Shown here: in pieces, positions 28,219 to 37,521 of the stretch
Position numbering within the stretch: the first letter of the stretch is position 1
How the letters are laid out: every line of letters begins with the position of its first letter
Source of the DNA: Candidatus Trichofilum aggregatum
GTDB taxonomy: Bacteria > Chloroflexota > Anaerolineae > Promineifilales > Promineifilaceae
NCBI GenBank assembly: GCA_016716885.1
Contig: JADJUV010000005.1
Span: 62,001-126,000 of the forward strand
DNA length: 64,000 nucleotides
Direction of reading: 5' to 3'
Notes under the pieces: generated by a model
What the model was told of the DNA's origin: nothing
What the model saw: only the letters and a program-made list of their open reading frames with translations
Database searches by the model: none
Translations under genes and position numbers: made by a program

Positions 28219-29286
28219 TTATTCGGGCATATTGTTGACCGCGGCCGCGACCTTAGTCGGGTCAACATAGGGCACAGGGTAAGGGCGAGTGCCAAACTGG
28301 GTTAACGCGGCCGCGCCCAGCCCCACCGCACCAATAATGGTCGTCAATATCCACTGACCAAACTCCAGCCCCAAAATATTGAGGATGCCCACCATTAAGG
28401 AGAGGGCCACCGTGCCTAACACCGTGGTTGTAGGCAGAGTCGGACTCTTGAGTTTGAGGGTTTCGGCCAGCCAGAGACCTACTTTCTGGCCGATGGCTAC
28501 CCAACCCAGGATTGCGGCCGCGGCCAGCGCTGCCGAAACAAGCATGACAATAGGAAAGCCCAACAAACCCAAACCACAAGCCAAAATTAGAATGCCAAAC
28601 ACAGCTGACATCAGGGCAATCAAAGAAGCTCCGGCTACACTGGTTAACAAACCTACCGTACCACTGGCAACCGGCTTCTCACTAATAACCACACTGACCT
28701 GATGCAATTGACGGGGAAACACCGAGGCGATGATAAGGGCTAACACGCCCAATGTAAACGTCCAACCAGCCGTTTCCGCGACATTGCCTACAAAACGAGC
28801 GAATCCTCTTTCCAGATGCGACTCCTGAAACGGTGTTACTGGCTGTATCGGCGGCACGGTCGGTATCGGCGGCACGGGTGGCACAATCGGCACATTATCA
28901 AACAGTTGCTCAAAGGCTGGTAAACCGGTAGTGCTACAGTTGACAGAATGACCGCTGTTGTCAACCAATTCACCGCCGACCAGTACACAAGCACCATTCA
29001 AAACGCCCGTTTCTGTTACCTCTAAGCGGCCATTAAACAGTGTAATCGCACCATTGACAGTGCCAGCTAAATGTAGATCACCATCGTATAAAGTAACCGG
29101 GCCATTAACGACCGCCCCTTCTTCAATGGTTAAATCACCATCAAACAGGGTGACATCATCGTTTAGTGCCTCACCTGCGGGAATTATTCGGTCCTGACCT
29201 ACTTGAGCCAGGGCGAAAGTCGTGGGCAGGATGATCCAGGCCAACAACAAAACAAAGGGTAATAAAACAAGGCGGTATTTTTTCAT
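28219..29286 (-). CDS. Bactofilin-like repeat membrane protein
   Basis: 355 residues. A signal peptide (about residues 1-27, ending ALAQ) is followed by beta-helix repeats like those of polymer-forming bactofilin domains (DDVTLFDGDLTIEEGAVVNG and two further copies, residues 43-105). After a Pro-rich linker come four to five membrane segments. It is the last gene of the ECF sigma/anti-sigma operon, so it is probably a target or sensor of that envelope-stress-type system. Function is inferred from context only. Confidence 0.8.
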   Translation of the reverse strand: MKKYRLVLLPFVLLLAWIILPTTFALAQVGQDRIIPAGEALNDDVTLFDGDLTIEEGAVVNGPVTLYDGDLHLAGTVNGAITLFNGRLEVTETGVLNGACVLVGGELVDNSGHSVNCSTTGLPAFEQLFDNVPIVPPVPPIPTVPPIQPVTPFQESHLERGFARFVGNVAETAGWTFTLGVLALIIASVFPRQLHQVSVVISEKPVASGTVGLLTSVAGASLIALMSAVFGILILACGLGLLGFPIVMLVSAALAAAAILGWVAIGQKVGLWLAETLKLKSPTLPTTTVLGTVALSLMVGILNILGLEFGQWILTTIIGAVGLGAAALTQFGTRPYPVPYVDPTKVAAAVNNMPE

Positions 29287-29297
29287 ACCAAGGCTCC

Positions 29298-29855
29298 TTA
29301 GGCGGCGGCATTGGTGGATGCCAACCGGGGTGGTGTGGTAATAAGTTGGCTATACACGCCGCCCCAAACCATAATGATTCCCACCATCATCAATAAGACA
29401 CCAACAATGGCTGGTTGCTGGGAGACAAAAGCTCCCATGAGGTTGAGTAAGGCTGATAACATCACCGGCAAAAGACTGAGGGTTTCCCAGAAGGAACGCA
29501 AAAGACCACTCAGGAAGGCTGGGTCAAACAAAACGGTGCCAACCGTGCCCAGTAAAATCATGGCCCCTACGACGGGGATGACTCCGCTCAACAGAAGAAG
29601 CCCGTACACCGCCCCAATAACCCAGGTGCGATGCACCGGATGGGGCAGCCGTCCCAACGTTCTGGACAATAGATCAACGGGGGGGGCAATAGCGGGGGTG
29701 GTACGGAGCAAGGTTTCTATGGCTTGCAAGGCATACCACTCCTGGGCACAGGCTTGACACGTATGCAGATGAGTTTCCAGATCATCCCAACCAGCCTGGG
29801 GCAACTCATCGTCAAGCGCGTCCATCATTAACAAATAAATCTCTTCATGTTCCAT
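29298..29855 (-). CDS. Anti-sigma factor with zinc-finger (zf-HC2) domain
   Basis: 185 residues. The N-terminal zinc-binding anti-sigma domain has HLHTCQACAQEW (HxxxCxxC) at about residues 29-40. Three membrane segments follow, so it could hold the sigma factor at the membrane. It lies 90 bp downstream of the ECF sigma gene and 11 bp upstream of the bactofilin-like gene. Confidence 0.9.
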   Translation of the reverse strand: MEHEEIYLLMMDALDDELPQAGWDDLETHLHTCQACAQEWYALQAIETLLRTTPAIAPPVDLLSRTLGRLPHPVHRTWVIGAVYGLLLLSGVIPVVGAMILLGTVGTVLFDPAFLSGLLRSFWETLSLLPVMLSALLNLMGAFVSQQPAIVGVLLMMVGIIMVWGGVYSQLITTPPRLASTNAAA

Positions 29856-29887
29856 CCGTTTCTCCTCATCCAGTGGAGTGAACTATT

Positions 29888-29937
29888 GACAATACACGCT
29901 CAACTATGAGCGGGGATCTCTCGATAGTGTGGTGTAT
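29888..29937. repeat. Inverted repeat between sigma and anti-sigma genes
   Basis: CAATACAC and GTGTATTG arms about 35 bp apart in the 90-bp spacer. It could adjust sigma to anti-sigma expression; weak evidence. Confidence 0.4.
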
Positions 29938-29945
29938 TGGTTATT

Positions 29946-30578
29946 TCAGACCATCTCCGCGGCCGCGAGTTCTGCCGGTTGTATCAATCCCATCTCTAAA
30001 CCCGTTTGGGCTAACATGCGCCGGGCACGGAAGAGGCGGGACTTAATGGCACTCACTGTCGTTTGCATAATGTCAGCAATCTCTTCATACGACAATTCAT
30101 GCCAGTAACGCAAAACGACGGTTTGCCGATAATCATCCGGTAGCTCTTGCAAAAGGGTTTGTACCATTTGCTGTTGTTCATTCATGAGCGCCTGCGACTC
30201 AGGACCGGCCGCCTTATCTGAATGGAGCGCGGGGTGGGGCGGCAACGGTTCATCTAACGAAAGCATGATGGCCCGCCGCTTGCGGATCACATCAATACAA
30301 TAATTGGAAGTAATGGATAACATCCAGGTGCTAAATTTATGCGCCGGGTCATAGCTATCCAAACGGGTATAGGCACGAACGAAGGCTTCTTGGGCGGCTT
30401 CTTCGGCTTCACCCGAATTGCCTAACATACGATAGGCCAGATTAAAAACAGGGCCTTGATACGCTTCAATCAGACTTCCAAAAGCGAATTTGTCGCCCTG
30501 TCGGGCTAAATCCAACCAGATTTGTTCTTGATCCACCGATTTAACTCCTGACTCTGTGAAAACTGTACGCAGGGTCAT
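29946..30578 (-). CDS. ECF-family RNA polymerase sigma factor
   Basis: 210 residues. Region 2 is FGSLIEAYQGPVFNLAYRML through FSTWMLSITSNYCIDVIRKR (both partial quotes), and region 4 is ELSYEEIADIMQTTVSAIKS. It directs RNA polymerase to its own regulon; the cognate anti-sigma is the next gene. The first 13 residues may be an over-extended start, since region 2 begins near residue 30. Confidence 0.94.
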   Translation of the reverse strand: MTLRTVFTESGVKSVDQEQIWLDLARQGDKFAFGSLIEAYQGPVFNLAYRMLGNSGEAEEAAQEAFVRAYTRLDSYDPAHKFSTWMLSITSNYCIDVIRKRRAIMLSLDEPLPPHPALHSDKAAGPESQALMNEQQQMVQTLLQELPDDYRQTVVLRYWHELSYEEIADIMQTTVSAIKSRLFRARRMLAQTGLEMGLIQPAELAAAEMV

Positions 30579-30689
30579 GGAAAAAGTTGTTGGATAGTAA
30601 AATCTCTGACCAGGTCACAACAAGGCTATTATACGGATAATGGGAGAAGATGTTGCAGGCAAGAAGTGGGCGCAAGGCTATATGCCCTA

Positions 30690-30958
30690 TGCACGCCAGT
30701 CACAGCTTTTCCAAAGTCCAATTTCTTAGCGCTGCACCATCGTATCGGGCATTTTCCCCCCTACCCCCGCCCCCGGGGGAGGGTACTTTTAAGGGGGGTT
30801 TTTCGGGGCGAAGCCCCGAAAAACCGCGCCGTTAAGTTCCCCCCTTCCCCCCGGGAAGGGGGTTAGGGGGATGGGTCTTCCGACTAAATCGGCTAACGAG
30901 TTGTGTAAAGCTGTACTAGTTGACTTTGGAAAAGCCCTGCACACGCCAGTCACTTCCT
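30690..30958. repeat. C/G-rich composite element, copy 1
   Basis: About 270 bp. Left edge CAGCTTTTCCAAAGTCCAATTTCTTAGCGCTGCACC, hairpin GGTTTTTCGGGGC/GCCCCGAAAAACC, then AAGTTCCCCCC and CCCCGGGAAGGGGGTTAGGGGGATGGGTC. Right edge TTGACTTTGGAAAAGCC. Copy 2 at 35915-36175 is in the opposite orientation. No transposase is present. It fills the space between the divergent sigma and methyltransferase genes. Confidence 0.85.
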
Positions 30959-30987
30959 TTGACGGCCTCTCTGGCCTGTTTTATAAT
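30959..30987 (+). promoter_or_regulatory. Promoter of the methyltransferase operon
   Basis: TTGACG (30959-30964), 17 bp, TATAAT (30982-30987), then nine bases to the ATG at 30997. This implies a nearly leaderless mRNA. Confidence 0.8.
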
Positions 30988-30996
30988 GCTTGGCTT

Positions 30997-31821
30997 ATGG
31001 CAAACGAGATGAACGAAAACGAAAAACGATCTTTACCCTCGACGTTATACACCGAGGAGTATTTTTTGACGGCGTGCGAGGGTTATGATGTCTTTTTGGA
31101 GTCTGAAGGGCAGCATCTTTCCCGCCGATTGCATGACGCTTTTGAAGTGGCGGGGGTTGAGCCGGGGATGCGGGTGCTAGATGTGGGTTGCGGCCGCGGC
31201 GAGATCATCCGTCACTGTATGGAACTGGGGGTAGAAGCCTACGGCATAGATTATGCCGAGGTCGCTACCCAAATGAGCCGGGAAGTCATTCGCGGCCACA
31301 TTCAGACCCACCCCGAACAAACCTACAAAACGGGCGTCTGCCTGGCCGACGCCAAAAAACTCCCTTTTCCTACCGGCTATTTTGACCGGGTTCTTCTATT
31401 TGATGTGGTTGAACACCTCTACCCCTGGGAACTGCACGAAGCCCTGTTGGATGTTCATCGCATTCTCAAACCCAACGGCCGCCTGGTCGTTCACACAGCC
31501 CCCAACCGCTGGTACGATGTGTATGCTTACCCCTGGGTGCGCCGTATCCGCACCCTTATGGGGCAGGGAGCCAATTACCCCAAAGATCCTCGCGCCATCA
31601 CCCCGGTCAACCAGGATGTGCATGTGAACGAACAGGATTTGTTTGGGATGCGCCGGGTGTTAGAAGCGGCGGGTTTTAAAGCCAAAGTGTGGCTAGATAG
31701 TCCCCCACAAAACCGCCAGGAAAATCTCCTCATGGCCGGGTTACGCCGTCTGGCTTTCGATGTGCCCCCCTTCCGCTGGTTCTTTGAGCGGGAAGTGTTT
31801 GCCGTCGCTGACAAAAACTGA
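30997..31821 (+). CDS. Class I SAM-dependent methyltransferase
   Basis: 274 residues. Motif I is VLDVGCGRGEIIRHCMELG (near residue 65), with the acidic residue of motif II in YGIDYAE and the motif IV region DRVLLFDVVEHLYPWELHE. It belongs to the UbiE/BioC-like methyltransferase fold (Methyltransf_11/25 type); substrate unknown. The frame opens at 30871 inside a repeat, but a promoter ends at 30987, so ATG 30997 (MANEMNENEKR) or ATG 31012 is the start. One base separates its stop from the next gene, so it belongs to an operon with a nucleotidyltransferase. Confidence 0.88.
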   Translation: MANEMNENEKRSLPSTLYTEEYFLTACEGYDVFLESEGQHLSRRLHDAFEVAGVEPGMRVLDVGCGRGEIIRHCMELGVEAYGIDYAEVATQMSREVIRGHIQTHPEQTYKTGVCLADAKKLPFPTGYFDRVLLFDVVEHLYPWELHEALLDVHRILKPNGRLVVHTAPNRWYDVYAYPWVRRIRTLMGQGANYPKDPRAITPVNQDVHVNEQDLFGMRRVLEAAGFKAKVWLDSPPQNRQENLLMAGLRRLAFDVPPFRWFFEREVFAVADKN

Positions 31822-31822
31822 G

Positions 31823-32683
31823 ATGACTACCCCACCTCTGGCCATCGCGGAACTCAGACAAGCCATTCGTCAAAAATTGATCGCCACGGCTCAATCAGAC
31901 CCAGGCATTCTAGGATTGGTGGATTATGGTTCCGCCTGTGAGGGGCGCGATGATGAGGGGTCGGACCTGGACGTAGTTTTGTTTTTGGCCGATGATGTGA
32001 TGGCCTCGTTTATTCAGAACTGGAAAAAGTGGGCCGAGGTCTTCGGGCCGTTACTTCTGGCTTATGTGGGTGGAGTGGGTCATCCCTGGGCAGTGTACGC
32101 GGCCGCGCCCATTCCTTTACGTGTGGATTTTGTTTTCCGCCCCATCTCAGAGCTATCCCAAATCGTGACCTGGCCGGTTGCCCCCCTTTCCGTTAGCCAT
32201 TTTGTCCTCTATGACGGCACGGGTGGGCAACTCACGTCATTGGCCGAGAAATTAGTCAGGCAATCACTTGCACCGCTAGCCGCGGCCGCGGCCTTTGACC
32301 AGGTTTGTGGCGATTTTTGGTACTATCAACTACGCACCTTTACCCGGCTGAAGCGCGGACAAGAATGGGCCGCCCGGCATGATTTCAACTTTGTCATTAT
32401 GGGCAACTTGTTAGCTTTGCTCCGGTTGGAATGTGGCGCAATAGCAAGATGGCGGGGGAGCGCGGCCGCGGCCAACATTGAACAAGTCCTTTCGCCCGAC
32501 CGGCTCCAACAACTCGCTCAATGTATCCCCGCTCCTGGGGCCATGTCCCTCCTCAAAACGATGCGGAGTACGGCCCACCTGGGCGAATCTGTCTGCCGCA
32601 ACATCAGCCAACAACATGGTTGGCCCTGGCCGGAAGCGTTGGCCGAGCAGGTGCATCAGGTGCTCAATGGGGCGCTGATATGA
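31823..32683 (+). CDS. Nucleotidyltransferase-fold protein
   Basis: 286 residues. The Pol-beta-type nucleotidyltransferase signature is DYGSACEGRDDEGSDLDVVL (near residues 32-51): GS followed by DxD. A third Asp lies in RVDFVFRP. The C-terminal half is helical, as in aminoglycoside adenylyltransferase-like proteins, but resistance function cannot be inferred. It is tightly packed: the upstream stop is one base away and the stop overlaps the next ATG (ATGA). It carries three octamer-encoded Ala runs. Confidence 0.85.
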   Translation: MTTPPLAIAELRQAIRQKLIATAQSDPGILGLVDYGSACEGRDDEGSDLDVVLFLADDVMASFIQNWKKWAEVFGPLLLAYVGGVGHPWAVYAAAPIPLRVDFVFRPISELSQIVTWPVAPLSVSHFVLYDGTGGQLTSLAEKLVRQSLAPLAAAAAFDQVCGDFWYYQLRTFTRLKRGQEWAARHDFNFVIMGNLLALLRLECGAIARWRGSAAAANIEQVLSPDRLQQLAQCIPAPGAMSLLKTMRSTAHLGESVCRNISQQHGWPWPEALAEQVHQVLNGALI

Positions 32684-34762
32684 AAACCCGGCTGGTTATT
32701 TGTCTCATTTTGCTCCTGGCCTTTGCCCTACGCACCTACCGACTCACGGAAATTCCCCCCGGCCTCACCCACGATGAGGCTAATCATGGCGTGGAAGCGA
32801 TGGGGGTATTGGATGGCGAGTTTCGCTTCTATTTTCCGCGTAACTATGGCAGTGAGCCGCTTTATAGTTATCTGGTAGCCCTGACCATGTGGGGGGGCGG
32901 CGAGAATTTGCTCTCCTTGCGGTTGGTTAATGGGTGGTTTGGCGTGTTAGTCATCGCGGCCGCGTACCGGCTCACCGTTGATCTATTCAAAAACACACTC
33001 TCCCCCCTCCACTCTCCCCCCTCCCCCTTCTTCTCCGTCCCCCTCCTCGCGGCCGCGATCCTCACCATCACCTTCTGGCCCCTGGCCTCCAGCCGTGAAG
33101 CCCTGCGGGCAGGTGTCTTTACCTTTCCTCACCACATTGGCACTGCTCGTCTTCTGGCGCATGGTATCAGGCCATCCTCGCCCCTCAGCGCTCATCACTC
33201 AGCGCTCAGCAGTCAGCACTCAGCACTCAGCACTCAGCACTCTCTCCCTCAGCATCCTCATCGCCCTCATGCTCCACACCTACCTGGCGGCACGGGTGGC
33301 CTGGCTGGTTTTCCCCTTGTTCCTGGGCTACCTGTTTTTCTTTCACCGGGCCTGGTATCGGCAAAGCTGGAAGCCCGTACTGGCCGGGTTATTCCTGGCA
33401 GGCATCCTGGTCATTCCGATGTTCCGCTACCTGCAAACCAACCCCTACGCCGAAACCCGGCTAGAAATGTTAGACAATACGCTCCAGGCCGTGCGCGAAG
33501 GTAACTTGACCCCGCTCATCCGTAACGCCAGCCGGGGCGCGGCCGCGTTTTTTGTACCCGGTTTTGGTGACCAGTTCCTGGCTTACAACATACCGGGTCG
33601 CCCGGTTTTTGATGGGCTGATGGGGCTATTTTGGCTGATAGGGTTGGCCGTATGCCTATGGCGCTGGCGGCAACCGGCTTATGCCCTCATTTTGCTGTGG
33701 CTGGTCGTCGGCATTGCCCCGTCTCTTATCACCGGCCCCACCGCCAATACCACCCGCAACCTGGCCGCCCTTACCCCGCTCATGGTGTTACCAGCGTTGG
33801 GGATAGTTTTGAGTTTTGAGTTTCTAGTTTCGAGTTTCGGGTTTCGGGTTTCAGAAAAGACGCCACGCACCACGCACCACGCACCACGTCTCCTGCCTTT
33901 GGCCCCAGTTGTGATCCTACTCATCTCTGCCTTCATTACGTGCCGGGATTATTTTGACCGCTGGGGACAAGACCCGGATGTGCGGGCGGCCTACCAGCAA
34001 AATCTGGTGCAGGCGGTAGGTTGGGTGAATGAACACGCGGCCGCGACCCAACCCCTGGTCTTTTCCACCGTTTACCCCGGCCCGGCTCACGACCCCGCCA
34101 TCGCGGCTGTTCTTATGACCCACAAGGAGCAACCCACCCGTTGGGTAGATGCGCGGTTGGGGTTGAGTTTTCCTGGCAACGCGGCCGCGACCCTCATCAT
34201 TCCCTCATCAACTCCATTGCACCCGGCGTTTGCCTTGTTCAGCCAACCTCTAGAACAATTTGACCTGCGCTCAGATGACCTTGACCCATTTTTTACCCTT
34301 TACAACCTCGCACCCGGCACACCGCCAAACCCGATTGGCCCGGTGGATTTTAATGGTGCGATTCACCTGATTGGGGTCAATTGGAGTCACGAGCCAGCCC
34401 AACCAGGGGATGTGGTTGAGCTATTAACCTGGTGGCGTGTGTTTGATCCCGGGCGAGTTGGCCCCATCGTGCCGCCTGCGTTTACCACCGATGTGGTTTT
34501 TTTCACCCAAATTTTGCGCCCCGATAACAGCATTCTCGTTCAGCAAGACCGGCTCGATGTGCCATCATGGGGTTGGCAAACGGGTGACATTGTTGTACAA
34601 ATACATCAATTAGCTTTGCCTGCGGACGCGGCCGCGGGCGAATATCAAGTTATCGTCGGCATGTATGATCGCCCTTCCCTCCAACGCACACCTGTCATTG
34701 ACAGTACCGGGGCCATCATAGACGACAAAGCGACGATAATACCCCTGACTATTCTAGAGTAA
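32680..34762 (+). CDS. Polytopic glycosyltransferase-like membrane protein (frameshifted in this sequence)
   Basis: About 693 residues after correction. The N-terminal membrane segment is followed by LTHDEANHGVEAMG, matching the catalytic acidic loop of GT39/ArnT/PMT-like lipid-linked sugar transferases. Ten or so further membrane segments and a soluble C-terminal domain follow. The frame breaks at 33118-33120 (one T too many): corrected, it reads GVLPFLTTLALLVFW. Three repeat arrays are embedded in frame: CAGCACT units (33184-33243), GAGTTTCGAG units (33806-33853) and CACGCAC units (33862-33889). It overlaps the previous gene by 4 bp. Confidence 0.8.
33184..33243. repeat. TCAGCACTCAGC array inside a coding sequence
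   Basis: CAGCGCTCATCACTCAGCGC followed by four to five CAGCACT units. In the corrected frame it codes a Ser/Ala/Thr/His-rich linker (SALITQRSAVSTQHSALST) between membrane segments. A similar CAGTGCTGAG array lies at 48843-48873 in non-coding DNA. Confidence 0.88.
33806..33889. repeat. Two adjacent repeat arrays inside a coding sequence
   Basis: GAGTTTTGAGTTTCTAGTTTC units (33806-33853), then three CACGCACCA units (33862-33889). In frame they give SFEFLVSSFGFRVSEKTPRT and THHAPR. The flanking residues are membrane segments, so the insert would form a loop. Confidence 0.9.
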
Positions 34763-34838
34763 CGAGCAGTGAATCGCGCCTTTGAATGGGCTGTCAATGC
34801 CTCTGGCACATTCTGTTCTGATCACTGATTACTTTCCC

Positions 34839-35855
34839 ATGACTGATCGTCGCAAGATTGATGAACTTTCGGTAGATGAACTGGCGTCGGTGCTGTACCG
34901 CAAAAAGCGGACGGTGCGGCAACAACGGCTCCTGCGTCTGAAGAAGGAAGGACGGGTGATAGATGTGGCTGGATTGCCTGCACCCCACCCGATTCCCCCC
35001 CCGGTGGTGCGGCCGCGTCTCATCCCCAACGGCGCCCTCCGTCATTATGCCGTAACCGAGGAACCATCCAGCAACGAAACATCCGCCGTAGAACCCCCCT
35101 CACGCCGTCGTCCCATTTTATTCCGTTGGGTCTTCAACCAAATTTTACTGCTGGTAGAAATTGCGGGGGTTATTGGTTTTCTGGTGGTGCTTTTTTCCCT
35201 GTGGGCCACCCGGCAAGAGCTGAACCAAGAGGTCGCGGCCGCGCAAGCAAATCAAAGTATCGGTTTAACCCTGCCTACCCCTTCCCCTGCCCCCATCATT
35301 GGCGTGGTGGTATTGCCGAGCGGCCATCGTCCGCCCGTCGCCGGTCGCCCCCCGGAACAAGGTGAAGCGGGCGACATTCCCGAACATTTGCGCCCCTTCA
35401 TCAACAATTACATTCCCCCGCCCTTGCCCACCCCCGGCCCAGAGCAGGCCCGGCTCATTGAAATACCCGCCATCGGCGTCAACCGCGTCATTGTGGCCGG
35501 TGATGATTGGGAACAATTGAAAAAAGGGGTGGGCCATCATATTGGCTCTGCCCAACCCGGCAACAGCGGCAACATGGTGCTTTCCGCGCATAATGACATT
35601 TTTGGCGAGATTTTCCGTCACCTGGACAAGCTCAAGGCCGGGGATGAGATCATTGTTTCCACTGAAATTCAATCTTACACCTACGTTGTCCGTGAGATCA
35701 AAGTGGTGGACCCCACCGATGTATGGGTGCTGGAACCGACTGAGTTCGCCAGTGCCACCCTCATTTCTTGTTACCCCTACCAGATCAACAACAAACGTAT
35801 CGTCGTGTTTGCCGACCTCATTGAAACCCAACCCTCTGATACCTCGGTTCAATGA
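34839..35855 (+). CDS. Sortase (class D/E-like)
   Basis: 338 residues. A cytoplasmic basic N-terminus and one membrane segment (about residues 98-120) precede a sortase fold. The catalytic His is in MVLSAHNDIFG, the catalytic Cys in ATLISCYPYQ and the Arg in NNKRIVVFAD. Sortases attach surface proteins or polymerise pilins in monoderm bacteria. The long Lys/Arg-rich N-terminal region (KKRTVRQQRLLRLKKEGRV) is unusual. ATG at 34839 is chosen; the frame is open back to 34782. No obvious substrate with a sorting signal is encoded nearby. Confidence 0.92.
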   Translation: MTDRRKIDELSVDELASVLYRKKRTVRQQRLLRLKKEGRVIDVAGLPAPHPIPPPVVRPRLIPNGALRHYAVTEEPSSNETSAVEPPSRRRPILFRWVFNQILLLVEIAGVIGFLVVLFSLWATRQELNQEVAAAQANQSIGLTLPTPSPAPIIGVVVLPSGHRPPVAGRPPEQGEAGDIPEHLRPFINNYIPPPLPTPGPEQARLIEIPAIGVNRVIVAGDDWEQLKKGVGHHIGSAQPGNSGNMVLSAHNDIFGEIFRHLDKLKAGDEIIVSTEIQSYTYVVREIKVVDPTDVWVLEPTEFASATLISCYPYQINNKRIVVFADLIETQPSDTSVQ

Positions 35856-35914
35856 GCATTTGTCGCGGCCGCGTAAACGGACACAGGCGTTACGACAAAC
35901 CTGATAACACGCAG

Positions 35915-36175
35915 AGCAGGGCATTTTCAAAGTTAACTAGCATAGCTTTATAGCATTCCTTAGCCGGTTTAATCGGAAGACCCATCCCCCTACCCCCTTC
36001 CCGGGGGAAGGGGGAAATACCAAGCGTGCCGGTTTTCGAGCGCGCTGACGCGCTCGAAAACCGGCACTTTAGAAAGTTCCCCGCCCCTGGGGGCGGGGTT
36101 AGGGGTGGGGGAAAATGCCCGGCACGATGGTGCAGCGCTAAAGAAATCGGACTTTGGAAAAGCCGTGACTCGGTG
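35915..36175. repeat. C/G-rich composite element, copy 2 (inverted)
   Basis: Opposite orientation to copy 1. Contains a 19-bp stem (GTGCCGGTTTTCGAGCGCG, 36026-36044, with its complement to 36067), AAGTTCCCCGCCCCTGGGGG and the same edge words (TGGTGCAGCGCTAA; GACTTTGGAAAAGCC). It separates the sortase and the small membrane-protein gene. Confidence 0.88.
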
Positions 36176-36243
36176 AGGTGATAGGTCTGCCAGAATGGGT
36201 TACAATCCAGCATCATCAATTACGTGTTGTGAGGTTATTTCGT

Positions 36244-36486
36244 ATGAGTACCAGCAAAAAAGTACGCCGTGTGCGGCGGCCGCAGCCCGCTCCCCTTCGC
36301 CAACCCATTGAATTCAAAACCACCCCTGCGGCTAAGGTGTCCACCCCCCAAAAACCACAGCTTTCCAGTACGGAAGAAGAGTTGCGGGAGGAATATGCCT
36401 ATGTGTTACAAGATTTACGGCGGGTGTTTATTCTCGCGGCCGCGATGTTCATCTTGCTCATCGTTATCAACCTTTTCCTCTCCTAA
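36244..36486 (+). CDS. Small tail-anchored membrane protein
   Basis: 80 residues. A basic N-terminus (KKVRRVRRPQPAPLRQP), a central acidic helix (STEEELREEYAYVLQDLRR) and a C-terminal membrane segment (VFILAAAMFILLIVINLFLS) ending at the stop. The pattern is that of a small single-pass protein. No family recognised. A TACAAT-type -10 lies 20 bp upstream. Confidence 0.7.
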   Translation: MSTSKKVRRVRRPQPAPLRQPIEFKTTPAAKVSTPQKPQLSSTEEELREEYAYVLQDLRRVFILAAAMFILLIVINLFLS

Positions 36487-36579
36487 ACATGTAGGGCAAT
36501 GCCCCTGCATCTGGCAAAAATCCGATTTGTTCCTTGGGTATCTCTGCGCCTTCCCTTCCGCGCCCTCCGTGTAACCTCC

Positions 36580-36670
36580 TCAACTCCCGCAAAAATTGGG
36601 ATGACCTCAGGAAATCTCCTAATCTCTCAGTCTCCTAAGGCCAGCCTAGAAAACGCCCATGTCGAGTAAC
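36580..36670. repeat. Nested hairpin element, copy d
   Basis: CAACTCCCGCAAAAATTGGGATGACCTCAGGAAATCTCC, TCTCTCAGTCTCC units, then AAAACGCCCATGTCGAGTAAC. It ends six bases before the MerR-gene start codon, so it lies in its 5' leader. Confidence 0.83.
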
Positions 36671-36675
36671 CCCTG

Positions 36676-37521
36676 ATGTTCAAAATTGGAGACTTCTCCC
36701 GGTTAGGTCAGGTTTCTACCCGTATGTTGCGTCATTACGACCAACTGGGCCTACTCAAACCCAGCCACACCGACAAGTGGACGGGCTATCGTTATTACAC
36801 CATTGACCAACTGGCCCCCCTACACCGCCTCATCGCCCTCAAAGATTTAGGTTTTAGCCTGGAGCAAATCGCTGGACTGCTCAACCGGGGAGAAGCTCTG
36901 CCCGTGCAGGAACTGCGAGGCATGTTGAAACTCCGCCAGGCTGAAATCAATCGGGAGTTGCCGGAGAAGCAGACGCAACTGATCAGTGTCGAGGCTCGTT
37001 TACAGCAATTGGAACAGGAAGGCCGCCCTTCACCCTACGAAATTGTGGTCAAATCACTTGATGCACAAACCGTCGCTTCGATTCGGCAGGTTGTCCCTCA
37101 CATCGCCCAGATGCCTTACTACTGTCAGATGTTGTATGAAGAGTTGTATGCCACGCTCCACCATTACAAGATTGCCCCGGTGGATGTTGAAGTAACGCTT
37201 TATCACAATAACGAATTCCGGGAAACCGACCTGGATGTGGAAGTTGCCTTACCTGTGGATCCTTTCACCCAACCCATTTCGGAACAGTTTATGGTGAAAG
37301 AATTGCCTATGGTTGAACTCGCGGCCGCGCTCATTTATGAAGGCCCTATCCGCGAGATTACACCTGCTATTCTGGCTCTCCTCACCTACATCGGCACCCA
37401 CAACCACATCATGGCTGGTCCCCTACGCGAACGTCACCTCTCCGGCCCGGTCCACCACAATGGTCAGCCTGTCCCCTCAGCCATTGTTGAACTCCAGGTT
37501 CCCATCACTTCCTCAACCTAG
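36676..37521 (+). CDS. MerR family regulator with GyrI-like effector domain
   Basis: 281 residues. The N-terminal winged helix is KIGDFSRLGQVSTRMLRHYD and continues through GYRYYT, followed by the dimerisation coiled-coil (about residues 80-115). The C-terminal half is a GyrI/AraC effector-binding-like domain (BltR/BmrR type). Such regulators activate promoters with 19-bp spacers when they bind lipophilic compounds. A promoter of exactly this type lies downstream at 37775-37805, in front of the epimerase gene. GTCGAGTAACCCCTGATG offers no clear ribosome site. Confidence 0.93.
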   Translation: MFKIGDFSRLGQVSTRMLRHYDQLGLLKPSHTDKWTGYRYYTIDQLAPLHRLIALKDLGFSLEQIAGLLNRGEALPVQELRGMLKLRQAEINRELPEKQTQLISVEARLQQLEQEGRPSPYEIVVKSLDAQTVASIRQVVPHIAQMPYYCQMLYEELYATLHHYKIAPVDVEVTLYHNNEFRETDLDVEVALPVDPFTQPISEQFMVKELPMVELAAALIYEGPIREITPAILALLTYIGTHNHIMAGPLRERHLSGPVHHNGQPVPSAIVELQVPITSST

